A DNA stretch of 45,175 nt from Lentisphaerota bacterium (GTDB taxonomy: Bacteria; Verrucomicrobiota; Lentisphaeria; Oligosphaerales; JABHEG01). Positions 16,078-24,875 of the stretch are shown here, piece by piece; within the stretch, counting starts at the first letter, position 1; each line of letters starts with the position of its first letter. Location of the stretch: the NCBI GenBank assembly GCA_018676675.1, contig JABHEG010000263.1, positions 1 through 45,175 of the forward strand, written 5' to 3'. Both the position numbers and the translations under genes were made by a program. The notes beneath the pieces were generated by a model that ran no database searches, was not told the DNA's origin, and saw only the letters and a list, made by a program, of their open reading frames with translations.

Positions 16078-19000
16078 TCAGCGAGGTTGTTTCAAGGGGG
16101 TGAAGAGCAGCCAGTCGACGTTGAGGGAGCCTTTGAGATTGGTCAGCTGCAAGGTGTGTTTACCGGGGGTCAGGTGAATCGGGACCGGGTTCTTGTAGGC
16201 ATCCCCAACAACGAAAATGCCCCAGTCGTCCGTCTGCGAGGCCCACCCGCCGGTGTATCCGAACTCCACTGCGGCCAGGCGTTTGTCCGGGAGCTCTCCG
16301 TCGATCTCGATTCGGCGCACGACGCGGCCGTGGTTGGTGGCGACGCGCAGGGCCAGAGCGTAGTCTGCCTCGACCGGCACGGAGACAGTCCACTCGACCC
16401 AGTGTCCGCCTTTGTCCCAACGCAGGATGGCGTCGCGTGACGCATTGACTTTACGTGAGTTGGTCTCGAGCTCGCCGCCTCCCCCTTCCGCGCTGTAGGT
16501 CTCGGCTTCTACGAAGATGGGCAACGCCTGTTCCGGTGCGACACGGTGGGCGAGCAGCGTCGTCGCCGTTTCCGCGGTTGTCGGCGGCTCGTAGCGGATG
16601 TCTGGCTTGCCCGGGCCGCGGGGGATGGGGCGCTCGGGTTGGGCTTGGACCGGGGAGACCACCAGGTTGGGGCCAGGGCCTATCTTAGCCGGGTCGAGTT
16701 GCCGGCCGTTCAGGATGACCGTCTGCGTCGTCTCAGGGCGGCGGACGAGCAGGGATTCAGTCGCGGCTGTGTCGACCTGCATCGCGTCAGGCATCCAAGA
16801 CGCGGAGGCATGCGCAATTGGTTGCGGCGTCCGCAGGAGCAGAGCCCCTTCCGCTCGGACGAATGTGCCGCCATGGATCAGAGCGCGACGGGGTGTTCCC
16901 TCGGCATTGCGCCGCACATAGGCAACCCGAGCATCCGTATCGAGGCCGCTGCTGGTCAGGGACGGTCCCCGTTCTTCATCCCGCAGCAGCACGACGTCAG
17001 CGAAGGCTTCGTTGCCGGTCGCGCCCTCGATGTTGAGCATGACGGCGCCCTCCACCGGCACACGCGACACCTGCAACGATGCTTGCTGCTCCGGCCGCTC
17101 CGGGTACAGCACCGTACTGAAGCGAATCGGTAACGGGCCTTGCCGGGTGAACTGAGCCACTTGGGCCGACCGCTTCCCGTACCAAAGGTAGGAGACCCAG
17201 CCGTCCTCGAGGGTCAGCGCCAGCCCTGGTGATTCGGCCGGTGCGGCAATGAGCAGGTTTGCGCCCTCCTTGTCGTTAGATCGCGCTTGTAGGTCGTTGG
17301 TCTCGGCCGTGAGTGCGGGTTCGAAGTGGAAGCGTTGGTCACAGCGGTGTTCGCCCGGCCCGGTGACGTCGTCAACCACAATCCAGTATCCGTCAGCTCC
17401 CACCCCAACAGGTTTGACGAACAGAATGCGCCGGTCGTGAGTCAGCCCGGGGTAGGCCTGGTGGCGTACGTGCAGATAGTCGAACTGCTCAGCGGGGATC
17501 CAGGCGACACACTCGGGGGCTGGTTCGCGCTCCATATTCTCGCGGTCAATGAGGATCGTGTTGTGCCCGATCGTTCCCTTGAAGTACTGGTTGATTTTCG
17601 CGGCGTAGGCGTATCGCCCGCCCTCGGCCAGGAGCGTACGGCCATAGGCGTACAGTTCGAACGTCAGGTTGTCGAGATGGCAATGTCCGTAGAAGCCACC
17701 GGCATCGCAGAACAGCCAGAGGGCGTTGCTGTCTTCCCAGTCACTGCGCATGGCGTAGAGCCCTGCGGTCGGGAATGCATGTGACGTATCGACAGGTGGC
17801 ACGCCTTGCTTGCCCTCGCTGGCGACGTAGAGGAAGTCCGGCCGGTGGAAGCGCTTGTAGGCCCGCTCGAGGGTCGGTCGATACCGTGCTTTCCCGGTGT
17901 CCCCAAGCACGGGCATAGTGCCATCCGGTTTGATGCCGTAGAGATAGAAATCAACCATCTTCTCGATCCGGCTGAGGAAATGGTCACGACCCTCGAACGC
18001 GACGTCGTTGAGGGCGAGCAGTTGGAGGACGGACACAAAAGTCTCGAGGCATCCGCCATGGTAGCCAGGGGTGCGCTCAATGTGGATGCCGTCACCGAGA
18101 ACCTGTGCGTCAAGCTCTGCACGGGTCCGGTTGAGGCCGCGTTCGAGCCACACGGCGGCGTCCTTGAACTCCGGGTAGAACATGCCGAGCATGAGCTGCG
18201 CCTTGGCCTCGTGGATGACCCAGTTTCCGCCGCCGGCCTGGTGTTCCATAAGGAAGCGGGCGTGTTGCTGGATTCCCTTCAGGAACACGAGCAACGTGAC
18301 TTCATCGAAGGCGGCTGCGCTGCGCATCTGCAGGAGGGCGGCCGGCCATTGGTGGATCATACGCGCGGCCGCATTGAGCGTGCTCCAGGCCATGCGCTTT
18401 GTCTTGGGATTCCAGCGCTCGATGGGGTTGTCTTTGGTCCAGTCGAGTAGCTGCTGGCGCCACTCTTCGGCATAGCGTTCATTGTAGGAGATCCAGTACG
18501 CGCTGCAGATGTCTTCCCAGCGCTTGTGTCGATGAATCTGGGTCGGCCACTCACGGTCGACGATGGGGTTGACGTGCCAGTTGAATCCCGGGCCGAAATC
18601 GAACTCCTTCTTCCCGTAGAGCTTCTCTGGAATAGGGTAGAGATGGCGGCACAACTGGTCGACTTGCGGCACTACACGCGGCTCGCTCTGGGCCACTGGG
18701 GGCGTCGGGCGGTTACCTGTATCGAAGAAGCACACCGGTCGTTGTCGAGCACGGAAGTAGACGAGAAGTTCCCGCAGCGTCTTGTCGACGTCGCGTTCCT
18801 GCCACGCCGTCCGGGTCGCCTCAAGCCCGGGCTGTGACAGGTCGAGAGCATCGAGGAGGGCTGCATCACTGAGGAACATCTCCTGCCACCAGGTTACGAA
18901 GTGGTCCAAGTCTGCGAAATCCGCATCCAGCGTGGTCAACGCTTGGAGGGCTGTGGTCGTGGCAGCTGCGGTGATCCCTTCCAGTCTCACAATACCTTCC

Positions 19001-20001
19001 TGCAACCGCACAAAGCGTTCCCACATGCGGTTTTTCTCGGCAAAGCGCACCAGCTCGGCCTGGATTCTGCGGTAATGTGCGAGCTTCTCGTGCGCGGCCC
19101 GACTGCGGAGTTCCCAGGAGCCGGCAAAGAACGTATGGAAGGCCCAATTGCCGTCGCGTTCCAGCAGGCTGATCCGTTCACTGCCGTCGGCCATCCGGGC
19201 TCGGACGCGCCAGTGGTACTCCGTCCCCTCGGTCAGCGGCTTGGTGAGCTGCACGTGCGGTTCGGTGAGTCCTTCTACCCGTTCTGTGCAGCCCACGTCG
19301 AACATGAGGCTGGTGGAGAGCTCCAGCGCGTAACTCACGGCGCCTGGAACACGTTGCCAGGAAAACGTAGGGGTGTGTTCCGCCACACACGCATTAGCGA
19401 GGGGCTTGATGATCTGGACCGCATCGTCCGGCCGGTAGCAGCGGAGCGACACCGCATCCCACCAGACCTTGCCGGAACCGTACAGGAAAAGGACGGGATG
19501 GATGCTCCGGATATCGTCGGGTAGCTCGAGCAGCGTTTCCGTGCGACGCCAGCCGGCCGTGCTGACCTCGCCGCGGGCGTAGTGGGTGGCGTGGACTTTT
19601 CTGGCCGCATTCACAAAGGTCAGTCGGGCGCAGACGCCCAGATTCTGACCCGATACCACGTTTTCCGTCCGGTAGTGCCCGGCGAACAGCACCACGGCGC
19701 CCGGCTCGATAGAGGGAGTCATCACGGTTCGTCGCGACCATCCGCCACGGGCCTCCGTGTCGGGATTCTCAACCGTGATACTGACCGTGCCCGAGAATGC
19801 CGCCTGCTTATCCACCCCGACAACGCCTCTGGTGTCAGAGCGGAACTGTCCCCAGTGTTGGGGGCGGAGGCCTTCGTCCCGGAACTGCTCGACATCGCCG
19901 TTCACGAATAACTCGTTGGTCGGTAGCGTTTGACCGAATGCCATCGCCGTCGCGATCAGTGCTACCCCTGCGATTAGCGCGCGCAATTCCGTTTTTTTCA
20001 C
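16078..20001 (-). CDS. Secreted heparinase II/III-type polysaccharide lyase with CBM
   Basis: A 1307-residue exported lyase. GTG 20001 was chosen: GGAG lies upstream, and the product starts with the signal peptide VKKTELRALIAGVALIATAM. An N-terminal beta-sandwich (about 30-190) and a fibronectin-III-like segment (about 195-290) precede an (alpha/alpha) toroid (about 420-690). The heparinase II/III beta-domain follows, with YGHCHLDNLTFELYAYGR and GTIGHNTILIDR, the conserved His/Asn-bearing core near residue 770. A CBM35/CBM6-like module (EAETYSAEGGG onward, about 1160-1307) ends the protein. Families PL12, PL15, PL17 and PL21 share this fold and cut uronic-acid-containing chains such as heparan sulfate or alginate. 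The specific substrate cannot be read from sequence by eye. It is divergent from the CocE-type hydrolase. Confidence 0.82.
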   Translation of the reverse strand: MKKTELRALIAGVALIATAMAFGQTLPTNELFVNGDVEQFRDEGLRPQHWGQFRSDTRGVVGVDKQAAFSGTVSITVENPDTEARGGWSRRTVMTPSIEPGAVVLFAGHYRTENVVSGQNLGVCARLTFVNAARKVHATHYARGEVSTAGWRRTETLLELPDDIRSIHPVLFLYGSGKVWWDAVSLRCYRPDDAVQIIKPLANACVAEHTPTFSWQRVPGAVSYALELSTSLMFDVGCTERVEGLTEPHVQLTKPLTEGTEYHWRVRARMADGSERISLLERDGNWAFHTFFAGSWELRSRAAHEKLAHYRRIQAELVRFAEKNRMWERFVRLQEGIVRLEGITAAATTTALQALTTLDADFADLDHFVTWWQEMFLSDAALLDALDLSQPGLEATRTAWQERDVDKTLRELLVYFRARQRPVCFFDTGNRPTPPVAQSEPRVVPQVDQLCRHLYPIPEKLYGKKEFDFGPGFNWHVNPIVDREWPTQIHRHKRWEDICSAYWISYNERYAEEWRQQLLDWTKDNPIERWNPKTKRMAWSTLNAAARMIHQWPAALLQMRSAAAFDEVTLLVFLKGIQQHARFLMEHQAGGGNWVIHEAKAQLMLGMFYPEFKDAAVWLERGLNRTRAELDAQVLGDGIHIERTPGYHGGCLETFVSVLQLLALNDVAFEGRDHFLSRIEKMVDFYLYGIKPDGTMPVLGDTGKARYRPTLERAYKRFHRPDFLYVASEGKQGVPPVDTSHAFPTAGLYAMRSDWEDSNALWLFCDAGGFYGHCHLDNLTFELYAYGRTLLAEGGRYAYAAKINQYFKGTIGHNTILIDRENMEREPAPECVAWIPAEQFDYLHVRHQAYPGLTHDRRILFVKPVGVGADGYWIVVDDVTGPGEHRCDQRFHFEPALTAETNDLQARSNDKEGANLLIAAPAESPGLALTLEDGWVSYLWYGKRSAQVAQFTRQGPLPIRFSTVLYPERPEQQASLQVSRVPVEGAVMLNIEGATGNEAFADVVLLRDEERGPSLTSSGLDTDARVAYVRRNAEGTPRRALIHGGTFVRAEGALLLRTPQPIAHASASWMPDAMQVDTAATESLLVRRPETTQTVILNGRQLDPAKIGPGPNLVVSPVQAQPERPIPRGPGKPDIRYEPPTTAETATTLLAHRVAPEQALPIFVEAETYSAEGGGGELETNSRKVNASRDAILRWDKGGHWVEWTVSVPVEADYALALRVATNHGRVVRRIEIDGELPDKRLAAVEFGYTGGWASQTDDWGIFVVGDAYKNPVPIHLTPGKHTLQLTNLKGSLNVDWLLFTPLKQPR

Positions 20002-20028
20002 GACAGATCTCCACGAAGACTTCCCGGA

Positions 20029-20057
20029 TACCGGTGGTACAATACACGCGACCGGTA
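20029..20057. promoter_or_regulatory. Inverted repeat in divergent promoter region (candidate operator)
   Basis: TACCGGT (20029-20035) and ACCGGTA (20051-20057) form a perfect inverted repeat with a 15-nt spacer; each arm contains the palindrome ACCGGT with a central CG. It lies in the 133-bp gap between the divergent lyase and CocE-type genes, 28 bp from one start and 78 bp from the other. Palindromes with a central CG are typical of LacI-family sites, but the regulator is not in the window, so this is a guess. Confidence 0.35.
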
Positions 20058-20134
20058 AGAGCGCTGGACCAGCTCGGTCTATTCCGAGGCGCGTTGCGTA
20101 ACGGTTTGTTGTGTCCCCTGAGGAGTGGCCCATC

Positions 20135-21805
20135 ATGCAAGCATTGATCTTTCGCAAGGTCCCGATGAGCGATGGTATCCTGTTGGCCACGGATGTGTGG
20201 CTGCCGAACGGACCCGGGCCCTGGCCCGTGGTTTTCGTGCGCACCCCCTACCATCGACAGGGCGGCGGGGGGGCGGGCCAATACTTCACGGACCGGGGCT
20301 ATGCGTATGTCGTGCAGGATGCGCGCGGCAAGTACGACTCGGACGGTGTCTTCCGCGCGCTGGACCACGAGGCTGACGACGGGCAGGCTTCCCTGGACTG
20401 GATCGCGAACCAGCGCTGGTGCAACGGGCGCATCGGTATGGTTGGCCGCAGCTACCTGGGTATCGTCCAGATTCCGGCGGCAGCCGCGGGCCATGAGGCG
20501 CTGCGCTGTATCTCACCCGGGGTGTCTCCCAACAGTTTCTTTGTGGACTGGATTCGCTACGATGGGTGCTTTGCGCTGGCAAACATGATCCGTTGGCCGC
20601 TGACTCACGACGTTTGTCCCACCAAGCCGGCCGACAAACACTTCTCCTGGCCGGAGCTCTGGGAGATTGCCGCCCGAGGTACGCTCAAAGACGTAGAGGA
20701 CCGCATTGGCTTCGTGTCGGCACAGTTACGCAACTGGGTGGATCGCGATCAATACGACGACTACTGGGCCTCAATCGATCAAGCCTTGCTTTACCGGAAG
20801 ATCGCTTGCCCCGGTCTGCACCAGGGCGGTTACTTCGACCACCTCTCGCGTGGCCAGTTCAACTCGTTCCGCGAGATTTCGGCGAATGGCGCGACACCCA
20901 ATGCCTGTGCCAATCAACGCCTGCTCGTTGGGCCCTGGGGGCATTCCAGTTGCGGGGCGATGGAGTACGGAGACTGGACGTTTGGACCGGCCGCGGGCAT
21001 CGATCTGTCAGCCTACCAGCAGCGTTTTCTCGACCTGTGGCTCAGAGATATCGACGATGGGATCACCGATGAGCCGCCGGTCAAGTACTTCCTTATGGGG
21101 GAGAATCGCTGGGAGGAGGCCCCGGAATGGCCTCCCCCCGGCAGTAGTGTTGATGAGTGGTTCCTTAGTTCGGACGGCAATGCACACGGCCTCGCAGGAG
21201 GGGGACTGCTGAGTCGGGAGACGTCCTCTTCAGGGAGTGCTGACAGCTACACGTACGACCCAAATGATCCGGTGCCAACCCTTGGTGGACAGGTCTACTG
21301 GGGGGTGTCTGAGCAGGTCAAGGTCGGCCCAGCTGAACAGCACCCGATTCTGGATCGCGGGGACGTTCTTTACTACCGCAGCGACCGCCTGGGCGAGCCC
21401 CTGAGAGTCGTCGGGCCTGTCGAATTGGATCTCTGGATTCAGTCGTCAGCATCGGATACTGATTTCATCGCTAAGCTCTGCGTGGTGGATCATCTTGGTC
21501 GCGTGACGGCGCTGACGGTTGGGTCGCTTCGTTGCCGGTACCGGAACAGCTGGTGCGAGCCGGAGCCGCTCAGCCCGGGAGAGCCGACCCGTATTCGGAT
21601 ACAGATGAACAACCTTGCTTACACGTTCCCCGCAGGCTCGCGGCTCGCCTTGATCATCACGAGCTCATGCTTCCCGCGGATTCTGCCCCACCGGAACACG
21701 ATGGCCCCGACGTGGAGGGAGACCAGTGCTCAGACGGCTGTGCAGGATGTGCTTCATGCCCAGGGATTCGAGTCTCGTCTGCTGTTGCCCGTGCTCAGCG
21801 CATGA
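20135..21805 (+). CDS. CocE/NonD-family alpha/beta hydrolase
   Basis: A 556-residue protein of the peptidase S15/CocE group (X-Pro dipeptidyl peptidase and cocaine-esterase type). The ATG at 20135 was preferred to the GTG at 20111 because AGGAG lies 9 nt upstream. The catalytic Ser106 is in GRSYLG; Asp235 is in GGYFDHL and His270 in GPWGHSS, which lines up with the Ser-Asp-His triad of CocE. An N-terminal alpha/beta-hydrolase domain is followed by the C-terminal jelly-roll domain (PF08530 type) from about residue 320, with RLALIITSSCFPR near the end. No signal peptide is seen. In a polysaccharide locus it may remove acyl groups from sugars, but amide substrates cannot be excluded. Its end overlaps the convergent DUF4838 gene by 11 bp. 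Confidence 0.85.
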   Translation: MQALIFRKVPMSDGILLATDVWLPNGPGPWPVVFVRTPYHRQGGGGAGQYFTDRGYAYVVQDARGKYDSDGVFRALDHEADDGQASLDWIANQRWCNGRIGMVGRSYLGIVQIPAAAAGHEALRCISPGVSPNSFFVDWIRYDGCFALANMIRWPLTHDVCPTKPADKHFSWPELWEIAARGTLKDVEDRIGFVSAQLRNWVDRDQYDDYWASIDQALLYRKIACPGLHQGGYFDHLSRGQFNSFREISANGATPNACANQRLLVGPWGHSSCGAMEYGDWTFGPAAGIDLSAYQQRFLDLWLRDIDDGITDEPPVKYFLMGENRWEEAPEWPPPGSSVDEWFLSSDGNAHGLAGGGLLSRETSSSGSADSYTYDPNDPVPTLGGQVYWGVSEQVKVGPAEQHPILDRGDVLYYRSDRLGEPLRVVGPVELDLWIQSSASDTDFIAKLCVVDHLGRVTALTVGSLRCRYRNSWCEPEPLSPGEPTRIRIQMNNLAYTFPAGSRLALIITSSCFPRILPHRNTMAPTWRETSAQTAVQDVLHAQGFESRLLLPVLSA

Positions 21806-24632
21806 AATCCTCAGGCTCGTCGCCGAGGCGGTAGAGCAGGACACGTCCATAGACCCCGCCTTTCCCACCGCCGGTGAACACGCGGAGGACGAGGCTGTTC
21901 TCGCCGTCACGAGCGGCTTCGGTAACGTCGATCTCAAACGGCGTATCCCAGCTCCTGCCGGGGACGAATGCATGTTCGCCGACTTCTTGGCCGTTGACGT
22001 AGATTCTGGCTGCCGCATCCACACCTTCGAATCGGAGCATGAGGCGCATACCTCTGGGCAGGGCTTTGGGGGGCAGTGTGAAGCTCGTTCGGTACCACCC
22101 CAGGCCACGGTAGCCCGCCGCCGCGATGCCCACATCCTGCCAGTAGCCGGGGAAGGGCGTCTGTTGCCAGGCCGAGTCGTCGTATTGCGGGTTGTTCCAG
22201 CCTTGCCCAAGGCCTTCGTCGTTTTGATCCAGGCGCACTCGAGTGTGCCCGGCGACGCGGCCCACGAACCGGCTGCCCGGGATCGTGGGGAGTGTGACTG
22301 CGGTGGCGGCTCGGGAGGCAACCTGAATTCCATGCCAGCGGGGCACGGCTGTTCGCGGGTTGCGGTGAACGCGGAGGAGTTGGGCCGCCTTTGATTTCGG
22401 GTTTGTGACCATACGGCCCAGTCCGTGTTGCGTGAGGTAGGCGACGACTTTGGCCGCTTCCGCTTCACCGATGGCCATCGCTTTGGCCTCGGCGGCGGCG
22501 AAGGCCTCGCCTTCAGGTGTCTCAATGCCATCAAAGCATGAGGTCACGGCCCGAAGATAGGCCATGGCTCGTTGGGTGTAGCCGAAGGTGACCCGTGTCG
22601 GCTCGAGGCGTCGCCTGATCACATCGTTGACTGTGGCACTCCCGGCCTCCAGCAAGTGGCGCTCCAGATCGGCCAACGCCTTCGGGGTAAACACCTGTGG
22701 GGCGGCGATCCACACCCGCTTGTAGCCGAAGGGAGAGATGCAGTCTTCGGACTCCACGAAGGCTTGAGCCAGACGCTGGTAGAAGCGACTCATCGACTTC
22801 CCGCCTGCCCCGTAGAAGGCCTGACAATAGTCCAAAACCAGCGCGTCAACATCGACACTCGTGTCCCAGACGAGGCGTGTTGCCAGGTAGAAGTCGAGGC
22901 CCACAGAGCCAAACGCCCCCGCGCTCCATTGCGTGTAGAAGCTCTCGGCCCCGATGCGCTTGTAGTACGCGATGTCCTGTTTCATGATGTGAGCCTGTGT
23001 GTAAAGGAGGCCCGCCCAGGCGCCTTTGATGTAATACTCGTAGATCCACAGGTGCTCGCTGAGTTCGGCCCATTTTTCCAGGGGTTGGCGGAAATAGAGC
23101 CTGTTTCGTTCACAGTTTGGGTCGTCGATCGTGTGGTTGTTGCAGGCGTACGTGTGGCAGGCCTGCACTGCCATGTTCGGCTCCGGGCGGTACTCCGGGG
23201 CCAGAGGATAGCGCATGTACATGGCGTAGGCTCCCGTCTTCAGGATCTTGTCCGGGAAGACCTCAGCCACGCGGCGGGAGACCGCCTTGTTGAAGGGGGC
23301 GAGGCGGTCACTGTAGCGTCCCCAGAAGTCGGGCTTTGGACGGTCCAGGGCGATGCATGTCGGACAGGTGCAGAAGCCTCCACCGTCGTTGGGGCAGAGC
23401 GCGACGATGTCGATGCGCGGGTCTTTGCGGAAGATGTCGATGATGTTGTCTGCGACGATCCGGATGACGTCCGGGTTGGTGGTGCAGAATTGGGTGTTGC
23501 TGTAGTTTTCCGGTCGCCGCCGTTTGCCGTTGACCAAGGGGTAGTACTCGGGGTGTTCATCCCAGTACTTGTCCGGGGAAAGGAGCCCGAAGAACGAGTG
23601 GAAGCCCCATTTCCACACATAGCCGACTCGTTCGTCTGCGACTGTTGTGTTGACGTTGCAGCGGTTCTTCAGCGCCCAGCTTCCCTGGCCCACCCACCGG
23701 ATTCTGAAGTCCGGCTCCTCGTGCACGTCCAGCGCTGGAGCCACGAGTGGGTCGTGTCGGGGCACCACATCACCGTCGGCTCCCGGATGGATCCAGCGGC
23801 AGCCGAGGGCTTCGAGGAAGGCATAGGCGCCGTACAGAGCTCCCAACGGACTGCCCCCCACAATGGCGATCGATGGCCCGACGGTCTTCACTTCGAAGCC
23901 GTCCGGGTTCTTGAAAAGGGATGTCTCGACGCTTAGGCGGATCGATCGTTCCCCGGGTTCAGTGCTGATCGCCAAAACGGCGCTCGACATGTCAAGGATG
24001 TACCGCTGAAGCTCCTCGGCAGCGTGTGCGAGCACGGGGTCGGGATCCGGCCCGATGCAGATCGTGGTATCTGTTGTGCCGCCGACTGCCAGGACGATTG
24101 CGTTGCCCGTGGCTTTCTGTCGGGCGCTGGCCAGGGCTTTGCGGTCTTCGGGTGAGACCTGGATGGTCCCGAAGGTGAAGCGCGACACCCAGACTTGGCG
24201 GTCTCGCGAGCTGAACCCGAAGCGCTGTGTTTCGCCCGTGGGGCTGATGTCCCTCGGCCGTAGAATGAAGCGGATCTCTTCCCATTGCGGTAGCCCCGAC
24301 GGCCGTCCCATCCCCACGGTTCGGTACTTGATCCCGTTGTGGGCCACGAAACTGAACTCGTCCGATGTCCCCCAAACATCCATGCGGACCTCGCAGAGCC
24401 CTTGTGGCGCGGCGACCGGGACCTCCACTGCGGCGTACCCCGCTTTGCCGTCACCCACGCCGGTTTCATCCCCGTTGCGGCACCACCGTCCCCCTTTCTG
24501 TTCCGGGCTCCCGAAGGACCGGAGTTTGAGCAGACTCCGCTTCTCGTCGGCCACCTGACCGATGGCGAGCGAGAACCCAGGTGTCGGGGCAGCGGTCACG
24601 GCAGAAGCCAGGAGCAAGGGCAAGATGTACAT
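21795..24632 (-). CDS. Secreted DUF4838 protein with glucuronidase-like N-domain and GH2-type sandwich
   Basis: A 945-residue exported protein. ATG 24632 gives a signal peptide (MYILPLLLASAVTAA); an alternative ATG lies 10 codons upstream, and neither has a good ribosome-binding site. After a beta-sandwich comes a segment like the alpha-glucuronidase/GH20 domain-2 fold (AAEELQRYILDM ... LGALYGAYAFLEALGCRW, about 195-280). The DUF4838 region follows, with its hallmark CPNDGGGFCTCPTC near residue 410, a likely structural Cys cluster. A GH2-like jelly roll (about 830-930, WYRTSFTLP ... VNGQEVGEH) ends the protein. DUF4838 proteins have a barrel resembling GH20/GH67 enzymes and frequently occur in polysaccharide loci, but no activity is established to my knowledge. 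Confidence 0.78.
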   Translation of the reverse strand: MYILPLLLASAVTAAPTPGFSLAIGQVADEKRSLLKLRSFGSPEQKGGRWCRNGDETGVGDGKAGYAAVEVPVAAPQGLCEVRMDVWGTSDEFSFVAHNGIKYRTVGMGRPSGLPQWEEIRFILRPRDISPTGETQRFGFSSRDRQVWVSRFTFGTIQVSPEDRKALASARQKATGNAIVLAVGGTTDTTICIGPDPDPVLAHAAEELQRYILDMSSAVLAISTEPGERSIRLSVETSLFKNPDGFEVKTVGPSIAIVGGSPLGALYGAYAFLEALGCRWIHPGADGDVVPRHDPLVAPALDVHEEPDFRIRWVGQGSWALKNRCNVNTTVADERVGYVWKWGFHSFFGLLSPDKYWDEHPEYYPLVNGKRRRPENYSNTQFCTTNPDVIRIVADNIIDIFRKDPRIDIVALCPNDGGGFCTCPTCIALDRPKPDFWGRYSDRLAPFNKAVSRRVAEVFPDKILKTGAYAMYMRYPLAPEYRPEPNMAVQACHTYACNNHTIDDPNCERNRLYFRQPLEKWAELSEHLWIYEYYIKGAWAGLLYTQAHIMKQDIAYYKRIGAESFYTQWSAGAFGSVGLDFYLATRLVWDTSVDVDALVLDYCQAFYGAGGKSMSRFYQRLAQAFVESEDCISPFGYKRVWIAAPQVFTPKALADLERHLLEAGSATVNDVIRRRLEPTRVTFGYTQRAMAYLRAVTSCFDGIETPEGEAFAAAEAKAMAIGEAEAAKVVAYLTQHGLGRMVTNPKSKAAQLLRVHRNPRTAVPRWHGIQVASRAATAVTLPTIPGSRFVGRVAGHTRVRLDQNDEGLGQGWNNPQYDDSAWQQTPFPGYWQDVGIAAAGYRGLGWYRTSFTLPPKALPRGMRLMLRFEGVDAAARIYVNGQEVGEHAFVPGRSWDTPFEIDVTEAARDGENSLVLRVFTGGGKGGVYGRVLLYRLGDEPEDFMR

Positions 24633-24875
24633 GGTCGATGGTCCCACGATGTCCCAGGGCATGAAGGGCAGGGGGCTTGATGGTCTCAACTGTACCGCCT
24701 CATTCGGGGTGAAGTCCAGTGCTCGTGTCCGTTGGCGCTGGGAGGAAGCCCGCTCCCGACAGTCGCGGCTCTGCAGGATGTCGACGGGGAGACAGGTGGC
24801 GACTAAGGTACCGAGCTGGCACACGAGTGTTTAGATTCCCTCTGATCTCAGTGCATGTCTTGGAGAACGTGACGC
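24633..24875. promoter_or_regulatory. Divergent intergenic region between DUF4838 and GH2-like genes
   Basis: This 243-bp stretch separates the minus-strand DUF4838 gene from the plus-strand GH2-like gene and should carry both promoters. No confident -35/-10 boxes or palindromic operator were seen. GGAG about 10 nt before ATG 24876 is the likely ribosome-binding site of the GH2-like gene. Confidence 0.4.
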
